Made by a program: the position numbers and the translations under genes
Assembly (NCBI RefSeq): GCF_029962605.1
Contig: NZ_CP124750.1
Location: 4,898,001 to 4,962,000, forward strand
Length of the DNA stretch: 64,000 nt
From: Serratia sarumanii
Lineage (GTDB): Bacteria; Pseudomonadota; Gammaproteobacteria; Enterobacterales; Enterobacteriaceae
Reading direction: 5' to 3'
Notes under the pieces: generated by a model
Database searches by the model: none
What the model was told of the DNA's origin: nothing
The model's input: the letters and a program-made list of their open reading frames with translations, nothing else
In this document: one piece after another, positions 30,281 through 41,171 of the stretch
Position numbering within the stretch: the stretch's first letter is position 1
How the letters are laid out: each line of letters begins with the position of its first letter

Positions 30281-31198
30281 ATGAGCTCATCGACCCCCAC
30301 CACCCCGATCTCCGCCTGGCTGGAAAGTCTACGCCCCCGCACCCTGCCGTTGGCCTTTGCCTCCATCGTGGTCGGTTCGGCAATTGCCGCCTGGCACGGC
30401 AGCCTGAAACCCGAAGTGGCGCTGCTGGCGCTGTTGACTGCCGGCCTGCTGCAGATCCTCTCCAATCTGGCGAACGACTACGGCGATGCCGTCAAAGGCA
30501 GCGACAAAGAAGATCGCATCGGGCCATTGCGCGGCATGCAAAAAGGCATGATCACCCAGGCGCAGATGAAACGGGCGCTGGTGGTGACGGTGGTACTGAT
30601 CGCGCTCGCCGGCTGTTCGCTGATCGCCGTCGCCTGCGAGCAACCCAGCGACGTGGTCGGCTTCCTGGTGCTGGGCGGGCTGTCTATCGTGGCGGCCATC
30701 ACCTATACCGTCGGCAACAAGCCCTACGGGTATTTGGGGCTGGGCGACATCTCGGTGCTGGTATTCTTCGGCTGGCTGAGCGTAGCCGGCACCTACTATC
30801 TGCAAACGCACACCTTCGACAGCGTCGTGATGCTGCCGGCCACCGCCTGCGGCCTGCTGGCGACGGCGGTGCTCAACATCAACAATCTGCGCGATATCGA
30901 GAGCGATCGCGAAAACGGCAAGAACACGCTGGCGGTGCGTCTCGGCCCGCACAAGGCGCGCATTTACCATGCCCTGCTGCTCGGCGGCGCGGTGCTGTGT
31001 TTCGCGCTGTTTACGCTGTTCAATCTCCACAGCCCGTGGGGCTGGCTGTTCGTGCTGGCGATCCCGCTGCTGGTGCGCCACGGCCTGCGCGTACTGCGCG
31101 ATCCGACGCCGGTCGGCATGCGGCCGATGCTGGAGCACATGGTCAAGGCGGCGTTGCTGGCCAACCTGCTGTTCGCCATCGGCGTGGCGCTCAGTTAA
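30281..31198 (+). CDS. menA: MenA, 1,4-dihydroxy-2-naphthoate octaprenyltransferase
   Basis: MenA attaches the octaprenyl chain to DHNA in the membrane to form demethylmenaquinone. The 305-residue protein has about eight to nine hydrophobic helices and the two UbiA-family Asp-rich motifs, NLANDYGDAVKG (about residues 62-73) and NNLRDIESDRENGKNTLAVR (about 205-224). The start at 30281 (MSSSTPTTPISAWLESLRPR) lies 96 bases after hslU, beyond a hairpin. rraA follows 75 bases later. Confidence 0.96.
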   Translation: MSSSTPTTPISAWLESLRPRTLPLAFASIVVGSAIAAWHGSLKPEVALLALLTAGLLQILSNLANDYGDAVKGSDKEDRIGPLRGMQKGMITQAQMKRALVVTVVLIALAGCSLIAVACEQPSDVVGFLVLGGLSIVAAITYTVGNKPYGYLGLGDISVLVFFGWLSVAGTYYLQTHTFDSVVMLPATACGLLATAVLNINNLRDIESDRENGKNTLAVRLGPHKARIYHALLLGGAVLCFALFTLFNLHSPWGWLFVLAIPLLVRHGLRVLRDPTPVGMRPMLEHMVKAALLANLLFAIGVALS

Positions 31199-31267
31199 AA
31201 ACTGATGATTTTGCCAACAGGGCGAATAAAGGGATATACTGAACATTCCAGCGGCAAACAGACGTAA

Positions 31268-31759
<492 letters not shown>

Positions 31760-31772
31760 TTTTCGGTCATGA

Positions 31773-31798
31773 AAAAGGGCGCCGCAGGCGCCCTTTTC
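31773..31798. terminator. Bidirectional terminator between rraA and zapB
   Basis: An 11-bp stem AAAAGGGCGCC / GGCGCCCTTTT with a GCA loop is symmetrical in A and T runs and serves both convergent genes. Confidence 0.93.
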
Positions 31799-31819
31799 GT
31801 TGCTGCCTGGCGTGAGGAA

Positions 31820-32059
31820 TCAGACCTCTTCCATTTTGCCCAGCAGAGCGCGCAGGCGATCTTGCCATACGTGCTGTTCTTCTTTCAGCTGTTGGTTTTC
31901 GCGCACCAGCGCTTCGTGGTTGCCGGAGGCAGCCTGAACTTCCTGCGACAGAGAGTTGTTTTTGTCTTTCAGCTCTTCAATTTCCATCTGCAACAAGGTG
32001 ATGGTATCAATCGCCTGCTGTACTTTTGCTTCCAGTTTCTCAAATACTTCAAATGACAT
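31820..32059 (-). CDS. zapB: ZapB, cell division coiled-coil protein
   Basis: ZapB is a small coiled-coil protein that stabilises the Z-ring through ZapA and links it to the MatP-bound terminus. The whole 79-residue protein is heptad-like: [40 protein letters not shown], then [21 protein letters not shown]. coli ZapB is about the same size (79-81 residues). It is a single gene, convergent with rraA. Confidence 0.96.
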   Translation of the reverse strand: MSFEVFEKLEAKVQQAIDTITLLQMEIEELKDKNNSLSQEVQAASGNHEALVRENQQLKEEQHVWQDRLRALLGKMEEV

Positions 32060-32404
32060 GCTTCAGTCCCCTCATGATAGCAAGGCGTACATCTATAAGT
32101 AGCGGCCGCAACGTCGGCTGCAGCTACTGCGAATATTGCATCGCGCTCAGTGACGCGCGCCGTTATGGAAGGCGCGCCAGTCTCGATTCGTTAAAAACGA
32201 TTGTAAGTAGCCAGTCTCCGCCTGTCTAGCAACATACCGGATCATCGCGCAGTCTGTTGCAATTTTCCTGCCTCCGCCATCAGCAAAAACTGAAAATCCC
32301 CGCCGCCGCCGCCGCGAGTTGTTAACGCCCCTCGCCAAACCACTGGTCAGATCACACTTTTATGGCTCAGAAAGAACACTAAACGACGCGAAATCGCTCA
32401 ATTT

Positions 32405-32420
32405 TATGACGAGCTACACA
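32405..32420 (+). promoter_or_regulatory. CRP-like site upstream of glpF
   Basis: TATGA, six bases, ACACA differs from the CRP core TGTGA-N6-TCACA by one base in each half and is flanked by T-rich sequence. glpFK is CRP-activated in E. coli. Confidence 0.5.
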
Positions 32421-32445
32421 CATTTTGATTTCGCTATTTCTCGTT

Positions 32446-32465
32446 TATGTTCGTTAACGATAAAT
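32446..32465 (+). promoter_or_regulatory. GlpR operator upstream of glpF
   Basis: The 20-base sequence TATGTTCGTTAACGATAAAT fits the GlpR consensus WATKYTCGWWWWCGAWMATW at all but one position. It lies 118 bases upstream of the glpF start, so glycerol-3-phosphate induction of glpFK is expected. Confidence 0.75.
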
Positions 32466-32583
32466 TTACATCACGTCCTCATTCAATAATTGGACGAGAT
32501 GAAAAAAACTGTGCCCATAGGTCAGATGTATACCTAACTGAGCCTATAAACCAACAACCGCCGTTTTGCAGGACAACAACATT

Positions 32584-33429
32584 ATGAGCCAAACCACCAG
32601 TCCGACATTAAAAGGCCAGTGCATCGCCGAGTTCCTCGGCACGGCGCTGCTGATCTTCTTTGGCGTAGGCTGCGTTGCCGCGCTGAAACTGGCGGGCGCC
32701 AGCTTCGGCCAGTGGGAAATCAGCATCATTTGGGGCCTGGGCGTCGCCATGGCCATCTATCTGACCGCCGCCATTTCCGGCGCGCATCTCAACCCCGCGG
32801 TCACCCTCGCTCTGTGGCTGTTCGCCTGCTTCGACGGGCGCAAAGTGGTGCCTTACATCATTGCGCAGATCGCCGGTGCCTTCTGCGCCGCCGCCCTGGT
32901 CTATGGGCTGTACTACAACCTGTTCTTCGACTTCGAAGCGGCTCACCACATGGTGCGCGGCAGCAACGAAAGCCTCGAGCTGGCCGGCATCTTCTCGACT
33001 TACCCTAACGCGCATATCTCCGTCGGCCAGGCCTTCCTGGTAGAAATGGTGATCGCCGCCATTCTGATGTGCCTGATCCTGGCGCTGACCGACGACGGCA
33101 ACGGCATCCCGCGCGGCCCGCTGGCGCCGCTGCTGATCGGTATTCTGATTGCCGTGATCGGCGCCTCCATGGGACCATTGACCGGCTTTGCGTTGAACCC
33201 GGCGCGTGACTTCGGGCCGAAACTGTTCGCCTACCTGGCCGGCTGGGGCAAAGTCGCCTTCACCGGCGCACGCGACATCCCGTACTTCCTGGTGCCGATC
33301 TTCGCCCCTATCGTCGGCTGTGGCCTGGGCGCTTTCGGTTACCGCGCGCTGATTGGCCGCCACCTGCCGTGCGACGTCTGCGTGACGGAAGAAGAGCCCG
33401 ACGCCAAGACCCAGCAGCGCAAAGCATGA
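32584..33429 (+). CDS. glpF: GlpF, glycerol facilitator (aquaglyceroporin)
   Basis: GlpF is a six-helix membrane channel that lets glycerol diffuse into the cell. From the ATG at 32584 (MSQTTSPTLKGQCIAEFLGT) it has 281 residues, as in E. coli. The two half-helix motifs are SGAHLNPAVTLALWLFACF and GFALNPARDFGPKLFAYLAG; the Asp after NPAR marks a glycerol channel and not a water channel. It is the first gene of glpFK, 42 bases before glpK. Confidence 0.98.
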   Translation: MSQTTSPTLKGQCIAEFLGTALLIFFGVGCVAALKLAGASFGQWEISIIWGLGVAMAIYLTAAISGAHLNPAVTLALWLFACFDGRKVVPYIIAQIAGAFCAAALVYGLYYNLFFDFEAAHHMVRGSNESLELAGIFSTYPNAHISVGQAFLVEMVIAAILMCLILALTDDGNGIPRGPLAPLLIGILIAVIGASMGPLTGFALNPARDFGPKLFAYLAGWGKVAFTGARDIPYFLVPIFAPIVGCGLGAFGYRALIGRHLPCDVCVTEEEPDAKTQQRKA

Positions 33430-34980
<1,551 letters not shown>

Positions 34981-35005
34981 TCCCGAAGCTGCCGTTTCAC
35001 CAACA

Positions 35006-35034
35006 AGCGCTGCCTACGGGCGGCGCTTTTTTTT
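35006..35034 (+). terminator. Terminator between glpK and glpX
   Basis: A 9-bp stem AGCGCTGCC / GGCGGCGCT (one G-U pair) with a TACG loop is followed by eight T residues. It suggests that glpX has its own promoter or depends on read-through. Confidence 0.88.
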
Positions 35035-35111
35035 GCCCCGCCCCGCCGCCGCCGCCGCGCTGTGATAGACTTTGCCGATATTTTCTTCCCTTTCTCACAG
35101 ACAGGTTTGCC

Positions 35112-36122
35112 ATGAAACGTGAATTAGCCATCGAATTTTCCCGCGTTACCGAAGCCGCCGCGCTGGCGGGCTACAAATGGCTGGGACGCGGCGACAAGAA
35201 CGCCGCCGACGGCGCGGCGGTCCACGCCATGCGCATCATGCTTAACAACGTGGATATCGATGGGCGCATCGTGATCGGCGAAGGCGAGATCGACGAAGCG
35301 CCGATGCTGTATATCGGCGAACAGGTCGGTACCGGCCAGGGCGACGCGGTCGACATCGCGGTCGATCCGATCGAAGGCACCCGCATGACCGCCATGGGCC
35401 AGTCCAATGCGCTGGCGGTATTGGCGGTGGGCGATCGCGGCGCCTTCCTGCACGCGCCGGACATGTACATGGAGAAGCTGGTGGTCGGCCCGGCGGCACG
35501 CGGCGCCATCGATCTCAACCTGCCGCTGGCGGAGAACCTGCAGAACGTCGCCGCCCGGCTGGGCAAACCGCTGTCGCAGCTGACGGTGATCGTTTTGGCC
35601 AAACCGCGCCACGACGGCGTCATCGCGCAGATGCAGCAGCTCGGCGTGCGGGTGTTCGCCATTCCTGACGGCGACGTGGCGGCCTCCATTCTCACCTGCA
35701 TGCCGGAAAGCGAGGTCGATGTGATGTACGGCATCGGCGGCGCGCCGGAAGGGGTGATCTCAGCCGCGGTGATCCGCGCGCTGGACGGCGACATGCAGGC
35801 GCGTTTGCTGCCGCGCCATGAGGTGAAAGGCGACAGCGCCGAGAACCGCCGCATCGGCGAACAGGAGCTGGCGCGCTGCCGGGAGATGGGTATCGAAGCC
35901 GGTCAGGCGCTGCGTCTGGATCAGATGGCGCGCAACGACAACGTGATCTTCTCCGCCACCGGCATCACCAAGGGCGATCTGCTGGAAGGCATCAGCCGCC
36001 AGGGCAATATGGCCACGACCGAAACGTTGCTGATCCGCGGCAAGTCGCGCACCATCCGCCGCATCCGTTCAACCCACTATCTGGATCGTAAAGACCCGGC
36101 GCTGCACGAGTTTTTGCTGTAA
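35112..36122 (+). CDS. glpX: GlpX, class II fructose-1,6-bisphosphatase
   Basis: GlpX hydrolyses fructose-1,6-bisphosphate in gluconeogenesis. The ATG at 35112 gives MKRELAIEFSRVTEAAALAG and 336 residues, the family length; the frame is open further upstream but that part is Pro-rich and not conserved. Metal and substrate motifs are VIGEGEIDEAPMLYIGEQVG and VDPIEGTRMTAMGQSNALAV, with IGGAPEGVISAAVIRALDG further on. It is the third member of the glp cluster, separated from glpK by a terminator. Confidence 0.97.
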   Translation: MKRELAIEFSRVTEAAALAGYKWLGRGDKNAADGAAVHAMRIMLNNVDIDGRIVIGEGEIDEAPMLYIGEQVGTGQGDAVDIAVDPIEGTRMTAMGQSNALAVLAVGDRGAFLHAPDMYMEKLVVGPAARGAIDLNLPLAENLQNVAARLGKPLSQLTVIVLAKPRHDGVIAQMQQLGVRVFAIPDGDVAASILTCMPESEVDVMYGIGGAPEGVISAAVIRALDGDMQARLLPRHEVKGDSAENRRIGEQELARCREMGIEAGQALRLDQMARNDNVIFSATGITKGDLLEGISRQGNMATTETLLIRGKSRTIRRIRSTHYLDRKDPALHEFLL

Positions 36123-36126
36123 CGAA

Positions 36127-36150
36127 ACAGGGCGCCGAATGGCGCCCTGT
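36127..36150. terminator. Hairpin between convergent glpX and emrD
   Basis: A 10-bp stem ACAGGGCGCC / GGCGCCCTGT with loop GAAT fills the gap between the two stop codons. T-runs are short on both sides. Confidence 0.75.
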
Positions 36151-36152
36151 CG

Positions 36153-37337
36153 TTATGCGGTATGCCCCTGATGTTGCATCCGGTTGGACAACGGCCACCA
36201 GCACAGCAGGATCAACAGCGCCATCGCGAACATCAGCAATCCGAGGCTGAACTGCCCGGTTTGCGGCAGCATGGCGGAAAGCCAGGTCGCAAGCCCCGAT
36301 CCCATATTCTGCATGCCGCCCACCAATGCGCCCGCCGCGCCGGCCAGGTAAGGGAACGGCTCCATCGCCCCGGTGGTCGCCAGCGGGAACAGCATGCCGG
36401 CGCCGAAGAAGAACAGTGCGGCCGGCACGATCAGCGTCCAGATGTTCATCACGCCGAACCAGCCCGGGATCCACATCATCGCCCCCGCCAACAGGCAGCT
36501 AATCACCGAATGCCACATCAGCGTGTGGAAGGTCTTGCCGTCGCGCCCGGCGTACCAGGCGCCGAAAAACGCCGCCGGGATCGGCAGAATGAACAGGATG
36601 CTGACGGTCAGGCCACTCAGCCCCAACACACCGCCCATCAACACGCCGCAGCTGGCCTCGAATACCGCAATGCCCGCCAGCGCGCCGATCAGCATCACCA
36701 GATAGTAGCTGAAGGTGCTGTCAGCCAGCAGCTGGCGGAAACTGGCCAGCATGCGGCGTTTTTCCGTTTGCACCGGGCGGGTTTCCGGCAGCCAGCGGAA
36801 CATGGCGAAAGCGACGCAGGCGCACAGCGCCAGCAGGAAGGCGTAGCTGGCACGCCAGCCGAACACCATCGCCAATGCGCCGCCGATCACCGGCGCCAGC
36901 AGCGGGCTGACCAAAATCCCCATATTCAGCAGGCTGTTGGCATAGCGCAGCGCGGTGCCGGCATACAGATCGCGCGGCATGGTGCGCGCCATCACGCCCG
37001 CCACGCCAGTGCCCATGCCCTGAATCGCGCTGGCGGCGACCAGCATCGTCAGGTTGGTGGACAGCAGCGCGCCCAGCGCGCCGATCAGGAAGATCATCAT
37101 GCCGGTCAGGATCACCGGACGACGCCCGATACGATCCGATATCGGCCCGTAAATCAGCTGGGAGAAACCGTAGGTCAGCAGATACGCCGCCATCACCCGT
37201 TGCACGGCGCCGGTGCGAACCGACAGATCGTGGGCGATATCAGCAATAACGGGAACATAAATGGTTTGCGCCATCTGGCCGACGGCGACCAACAGGATAA
37301 GCATCACCAGCAGGTGAAAATTCTCTAGTTTTCTCAT
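36153..37337 (-). CDS. emrD: EmrD, MFS multidrug efflux transporter
   Basis: EmrD is a 12-helix drug/proton antiporter of the major facilitator superfamily. The 394-residue protein begins MRKLENFHLLVMLILLVAVG, close to E. coli EmrD. The MFS motif A is GPISDRIGRRPVILTGMMIF and the drug-antiporter helix 5 segment is NMGILVSPLLAPVIGGALAM. In E. coli emrD is not next to glpX; here it lies convergent to it. An inverted repeat AATCA-AATC-TGATT lies at 37430-37443 in its promoter region. Confidence 0.93.
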   Translation of the reverse strand: MRKLENFHLLVMLILLVAVGQMAQTIYVPVIADIAHDLSVRTGAVQRVMAAYLLTYGFSQLIYGPISDRIGRRPVILTGMMIFLIGALGALLSTNLTMLVAASAIQGMGTGVAGVMARTMPRDLYAGTALRYANSLLNMGILVSPLLAPVIGGALAMVFGWRASYAFLLALCACVAFAMFRWLPETRPVQTEKRRMLASFRQLLADSTFSYYLVMLIGALAGIAVFEASCGVLMGGVLGLSGLTVSILFILPIPAAFFGAWYAGRDGKTFHTLMWHSVISCLLAGAMMWIPGWFGVMNIWTLIVPAALFFFGAGMLFPLATTGAMEPFPYLAGAAGALVGGMQNMGSGLATWLSAMLPQTGQFSLGLLMFAMALLILLCWWPLSNRMQHQGHTA

Positions 37338-37634
37338 TATCTTCGTTAACGTTTCAACTCGTCACAGCGTCCCGGAATGGCCGTTGCAGCAGCCAGAACG
37401 GCAAGCAGCCCTCTATGGCGGCATAAACTAATCAAATCTGATTTTTTTAGCGAGTTTCAGGCAGATATTGATCCAGGTCACACTGGCAGCAAACCCGACC
37501 AGGCTCGTAAATTAAACTGTACGTCTAACGCTTTGGAGTTAAAAACAGCGCCCTTGCAGTAGCCGCGCTTTAGCATTTAATCGATAATTCTTTTCATCAA
37601 CTTGAAATAAAATAACACCATAGGGATTTGGTTC

Positions 37635-38246
37635 ATGAAAACACCTGAGCTGATTTTATTGCAGTTAAAGGCTCTCGGCCCGCACTCGGCCAAAATGCTG
37701 GCGGAGCGTCTGGACATTACGCCGATGGGTATCCGACAACATCTGCAATCCCTGGAAAAACGTGAGTTGGTTTGTTACGAAGAAGCGCGCAGCAAGGTCG
37801 GCCGCCCGACGCGCTACTGGTCGCTGACCGAGCGAGGGCACGCCTTTGCCGCCGCCGACCAGGAGCGGTTGCGGGCATCCGCGCTGCAGCTGTTTGGCGG
37901 CGCCGGGGTGGAGCCGTTGCTCAACGCGCGCGAAGAGCAGCTTTATCTGCGTTATGCCGAAGAGCTGTCCGCCGAGCGCAGCCATCAGGACCGGTTAGCC
38001 CGCCTGGTGCGCCTGCGGCAACACGACGGTTACATGGCCGAATTGCTCGACCACCCGCACGGCGCGCTGCTGGTGGAAAACCACTGCCCGATCGGCGTGG
38101 CCGGCTCCAGCTGCAGTAGCCTGTGCAATTCCGAGCTGCAGCTGTTTCACCGCCTGTTCGGCAACGACTACCGGGTAGAGCGCACCGCGCACGCCATTTC
38201 CGGCTCACGACATTGTGCTTATTTGATTCGACCACGGGAGCTTTAG
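37635..38246 (+). CDS. SufR-like (COG2345) transcriptional regulator with C-terminal cysteines
   Basis: The 203-residue protein has an N-terminal winged helix (residues about 1-70: GPHSAKMLAERLDITPMGIR, then QHLQSLEKRELV and RPTRYWSLTERGHAF). Its C-terminal domain is rich in cysteines: Cys151, Cys160, Cys164 and Cys194 in ENHCPIGVAGSSCSSLC and SGSRHCAYLI. Cys151 and Cys164 have the C-x12-C spacing seen in the iron-sulfur repressor SufR, though the third Cys of the SufR series is absent (Asp178). It is therefore probably an Fe-S or redox-sensing regulator. It ends only three bases before fpr. The 297-base gap upstream shows no gene. Confidence 0.8.
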   Translation: MKTPELILLQLKALGPHSAKMLAERLDITPMGIRQHLQSLEKRELVCYEEARSKVGRPTRYWSLTERGHAFAAADQERLRASALQLFGGAGVEPLLNAREEQLYLRYAEELSAERSHQDRLARLVRLRQHDGYMAELLDHPHGALLVENHCPIGVAGSSCSSLCNSELQLFHRLFGNDYRVERTAHAISGSRHCAYLIRPREL

Positions 38247-38249
38247 AGT

Positions 38250-38996
38250 ATGGCTGAATGGGTAAACGGCAAGGTTACGCAGGTAAAACAATGGACCGAC
38301 GGGCTGTTCAGCCTGGTGGTCAATGCCCCCATCGATCCTTTCACCGCCGGGCAATTCGCCAAGCTGGCGCTGGAGATCGACGGCGAACGGGTGCAGCGCG
38401 CCTACTCCTACGTCAATGCCCCCGACGACGCCAATCTGGAGTTCTATCTGGTCACCGTGCCAGAAGGCAAACTGAGCCCGCGCCTCAATCAGCTGCAGCC
38501 GGGCTCGGACGTGATGGTAACCAAAGAAGCCGCCGGCTTCTTCGTGCTGGACGAGGTGCCCGACTGCGACACGCTGTGGATGCTGGCGACCGGCACCGCC
38601 ATCGGCCCCTATTTATCGATTCTGCAGCAGGGCATCGGGCTGGAGCGCTTCAACAACCTGGTGCTGGTGCACGCCGCGCGCTTTGCGCGTGACCTGAGCT
38701 ACCTGCCGCTGATGCAGCAACTGCAGCAGCGCTACAACGGCAAGCTGCGCATCCAGACCGTCGTCAGCCGCGAAGAGGCGCCCGGTTCATTGACCGGCCG
38801 CGTACCAGCGCTGATCGAGGACGGCCGGCTGGAAGCGGCGATCGGCTTGACCATCGACGCCGAAACCAGCCACGTGATGCTGTGCGGCAACCCACAAATG
38901 GTGCGGGACACCCAGCAAACGCTGAAAGACCACCGCCAGATGCGCAAGCACCTGCGCCGCAAGCCGGGCCACATCACCAGCGAACACTACTGGTAA
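38250..38996 (+). CDS. fpr: Fpr, ferredoxin (flavodoxin)-NADP+ reductase
   Basis: Fpr is an FAD enzyme that passes electrons between NADPH and ferredoxin or flavodoxin, supplying radical-SAM enzymes and helping restore Fe-S clusters under oxidative stress. The 248-residue protein equals E. coli Fpr. FAD binding is by ERVQRAYSYVNAP, NADPH binding by LATGTAIGPYLSILQQG and VMLCGNPQMVRDTQQTLK, and the C-terminus ends SEHYW. In E. coli it is a SoxRS gene standing alone. Here it is translationally close-coupled (3-base gap) to the SufR-like regulator. Confidence 0.97.
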   Translation: MAEWVNGKVTQVKQWTDGLFSLVVNAPIDPFTAGQFAKLALEIDGERVQRAYSYVNAPDDANLEFYLVTVPEGKLSPRLNQLQPGSDVMVTKEAAGFFVLDEVPDCDTLWMLATGTAIGPYLSILQQGIGLERFNNLVLVHAARFARDLSYLPLMQQLQQRYNGKLRIQTVVSREEAPGSLTGRVPALIEDGRLEAAIGLTIDAETSHVMLCGNPQMVRDTQQTLKDHRQMRKHLRRKPGHITSEHYW

Positions 38997-39007
38997 CCCG
39001 GCGAGGG

Positions 39008-39427
39008 TCAGCGGAACTTCACCGGTTCGGCTTCCGGGCCGAACCGGTTATCTCCCGGCGTGCCGACGAAGGCGCCCAGATCGATCATCATCATCACGAT
39101 AATCAGCGTCGGAATGAAACGCCCGACGCCCCATTGCCAGATCGGCGCCAGCATCTGCCAGTTCCCCGCCGCCAGCATCCACGCCAGGATCAGCAGCAGC
39201 GCCCACCAGCCGGCCTTGTTGCGATCGTGCAGGCGCTTGACCAGCACCGCCGCCGTCGGCCACAGCAACGCCACGATAAAGAAGGCGATGGATTGGATGG
39301 CGATCAGCTGATAATTGGCCAGCGTAAACGCCGCCGCCATCAGCGCCAACCACAGCCCCATCCAAATCCAGAAGTCGCGCCGCCCGATGCGGCCCTTAAA
39401 AGAAAAACACCACTGTTGTAACGTCAT
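39008..39427 (-). CDS. yiiR: YiiR, DUF805 inner-membrane protein
   Basis: From the ATG at 39427 (MTLQQWCFSFKGRIGRRDFW) the protein has 139 residues. The longer open frame to 39571 adds residues foreign to the family. WCFSFKGRIGRRDFWIWM is the DUF805 signature and LVKRLHDRNKAGWWALL the second conserved block. About four membrane helices follow. Its function is not known. It is convergent with fpr, as in E. coli. Confidence 0.88.
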   Translation of the reverse strand: MTLQQWCFSFKGRIGRRDFWIWMGLWLALMAAAFTLANYQLIAIQSIAFFIVALLWPTAAVLVKRLHDRNKAGWWALLLILAWMLAAGNWQMLAPIWQWGVGRFIPTLIIVMMMIDLGAFVGTPGDNRFGPEAEPVKFR

Positions 39428-39626
39428 CGATTCCTGCGCTCTAAGCCTGCCCATATTCTGCGCCGCAGTGTAACATAGGCGCTGCCGGGCCGAGTTTTCC
39501 GCCTCGCATAACGCGGTGCGCCGCACAGCTTTCTCGTCAGCGAACCGATAATGGCGTGGGATCTTTGACAAGCCCCGCGGGTTATCGCTTTAATCGGAGC
39601 CATCTTTGTCCTTGATACCATACGCC

Positions 39627-40211
39627 ATGCTGAGAAAAACCCTCGTCATCGCCTGCCTGCTGCAGGCGGCCGCCAGCGCCTGGGCCGATCCGCCGCCCAC
39701 CGAAGCGACGCCCGCCGCACCTTACCTGCTGGCCGGGGCGCCGACGTTCGATCTGACGGTGGTCAAATTCCGCGAAAAATACAACCGCGACAACCCGAAG
39801 CTGCCGATTGGCGAATTCCGCGCCATTCCCGCCGCCGAAGACGATTCGCCGCTGCTGACGCGCGCCGCCAGCAAACTCAACGAAAACCTGTACGCCTCCA
39901 CCGCGCTGGAGAAAGGCACCGGTAAAATCAAAACGTTGCAGATCACTCACCTGCCGCTGCAGCAGGCCAATGAAGAAAAAGCCGCGCGCGCCATCGCCAT
40001 CAGCTACATGGCGGCGCTGATGCGCCAGTTCGAACCGGCGTTGACGGTGGAACAGAGCCAGAACAAGGTGAACAGCCTGCTGGAAAAAGGCAAAGGATCG
40101 CGCTTTTACCAACAGCAGGTCGGCGCCATTCGCTATGTCGTTTCGGACAACGGCGATAAAGGCGTAACCTTCGCGGTTGAACCGATTAAGCTGGCGCTTT
40201 CCGAGCCGTAA
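39627..40211 (+). CDS. yiiQ: YiiQ, exported DUF1454 protein
   Basis: The start at 39627 gives MLRKTLVIACLLQAAASAWA, a clear signal peptide, with cleavage before DPPP. The mature protein of about 174 residues should be periplasmic. APYLLAGAPTFDLTVVKFRE and the later SRFYQQQVGAIRYVVSDNGD are DUF1454 blocks shared with E. coli YiiQ, whose function is unknown. The neighbours yiiR and tpiA are the same as in E. coli. Confidence 0.9.
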   Translation: MLRKTLVIACLLQAAASAWADPPPTEATPAAPYLLAGAPTFDLTVVKFREKYNRDNPKLPIGEFRAIPAAEDDSPLLTRAASKLNENLYASTALEKGTGKIKTLQITHLPLQQANEEKAARAIAISYMAALMRQFEPALTVEQSQNKVNSLLEKGKGSRFYQQQVGAIRYVVSDNGDKGVTFAVEPIKLALSEP

Positions 40212-40338
40212 CGGCGTGGCATTTAATGACGAAAAGCAAAGCCTTCGCGCTTAATGATCTCTATACTGTTGGGCAGGTAAACTGCCGGTCCGGCAGTTGT
40301 CATTTCGACTCTCGCGTTCCCTAGTTGGAGGAAAAAAC

Positions 40339-41106
40339 ATGCGTCATCCATTAGTTATGGGTAACTGGAAGCTTAACGGCAGCACCCACATGGTCAACGA
40401 ACTGATCGCCGGCCTGCGCAATGAGCTGAGCAGCGTTGACGGCTGTGGCGTCGCCATCGCCCCGCCGGTGATGTATCTGGATCAGGCCAAGCACGCGCTG
40501 GCCGGCAGCCGCATCGCGCTGGGCGCGCAGAACGTGGACGTTAACCTGTCCGGCGCCTTCACCGGTGAAGTTTCCGCCAACATGCTGAAAGACGTCGGTG
40601 CCCAGTACATCATCATCGGCCACTCCGAGCGCCGCACCTACCACAAAGAAAGCGACGAAGTCATCGCCGAGAAATTCGCCGTGCTGAAAGAAGCCGGCCT
40701 GATCCCGGTGCTGTGCATCGGTGAAACCGAAGCGGAAAACGCCGCGGGCAAAACCGAAGAAGTGTGCGCGCGCCAGATCGACGCCGTGCTGAAAACGCTG
40801 GGCGCACCGGCGATGAAAGGCACCGTGATCGCCTATGAGCCGGTCTGGGCCATCGGCACCGGCAAATCCGCTACCCCTGCGCAGGCGCAGGCCGTGCACA
40901 AATTTATCCGTGACCACATCGCCAAGCACGATGCCGCGGTTGCCGCTGAAATCATCATCCAGTACGGCGGTTCGGTGAACGACAAGAACGCCGCAGAGCT
41001 GTTCTCTCAGCCGGACATCGACGGCGCGCTGGTTGGCGGCGCCTCGCTGAAAGCCGACGCTTTCGCCGTGATCGTCAAAGCCGCTGCCGCAGCGAAAAAA
41101 GCCTGA
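40339..41106 (+). CDS. tpiA: TpiA, triosephosphate isomerase
   Basis: TpiA interconverts dihydroxyacetone phosphate and glyceraldehyde-3-phosphate. The start at 40339 gives [20 protein letters not shown] and 255 residues, with a GGAGG ribosome site. Catalytic residues are Lys11 (GNWKLNG), His95 (IIIGHSERR) and Glu167 ([11 protein letters not shown]). The phosphate loop is [10 protein letters not shown]. It ends at a strong bidirectional terminator shared with sbp. Confidence 0.98.
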   Translation: MRHPLVMGNWKLNGSTHMVNELIAGLRNELSSVDGCGVAIAPPVMYLDQAKHALAGSRIALGAQNVDVNLSGAFTGEVSANMLKDVGAQYIIIGHSERRTYHKESDEVIAEKFAVLKEAGLIPVLCIGETEAENAAGKTEEVCARQIDAVLKTLGAPAMKGTVIAYEPVWAIGTGKSATPAQAQAVHKFIRDHIAKHDAAVAAEIIIQYGGSVNDKNAAELFSQPDIDGALVGGASLKADAFAVIVKAAAAAKKA

Positions 41107-41123
41107 TTCCCTTAGGCCTGCCA

Positions 41124-41153
41124 TAAAAAAACCCCGGCTTGCCGGGGTTTTTT
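41124..41153. terminator. Bidirectional terminator between tpiA and sbp
   Basis: An 8-bp stem AACCCCGG / CCGGGGTT with a 4-base loop is flanked by a run of seven A and a run of six T. Confidence 0.93.
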
Positions 41154-41171
41154 ATTGCCGCTCAACCGGCA

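Larger units (their letters stand above)
32060..32583. other. Long non-coding region between zapB and glpF
   Basis: This 524-base gap holds the zapB promoter side, the glpF promoter region and no convincing gene. A 7-bp inverted repeat GCGCGCC / GGCGCGC with an 8-base loop lies near 32155-32180, about 100 bases upstream of zapB. AT-rich sequence with a CRP-like and a GlpR-like site fills 32400-32470. The remaining part, including a run of GCC repeats near 32300-32320, shows nothing I can name. Confidence 0.6.

Noticed and set aside
32341..32360. Second CRP site at GGTCAGATCACAC upstream of glpF
   Set aside because: Only the right half (TCACA) fits; the left half is poor.
36162..37328. Plus-strand open frame (388 codons) opposite emrD, full of His, Gln and Arg
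   Set aside because: Mirror of a membrane-protein gene; no recognisable domain and no promoter or ribosome site.
37338..37634. FNR or CRP site around TTGATCCAGGTCACAC in the emrD-regulator gap
   Set aside because: Half-sites do not match either consensus well enough at the required spacing.
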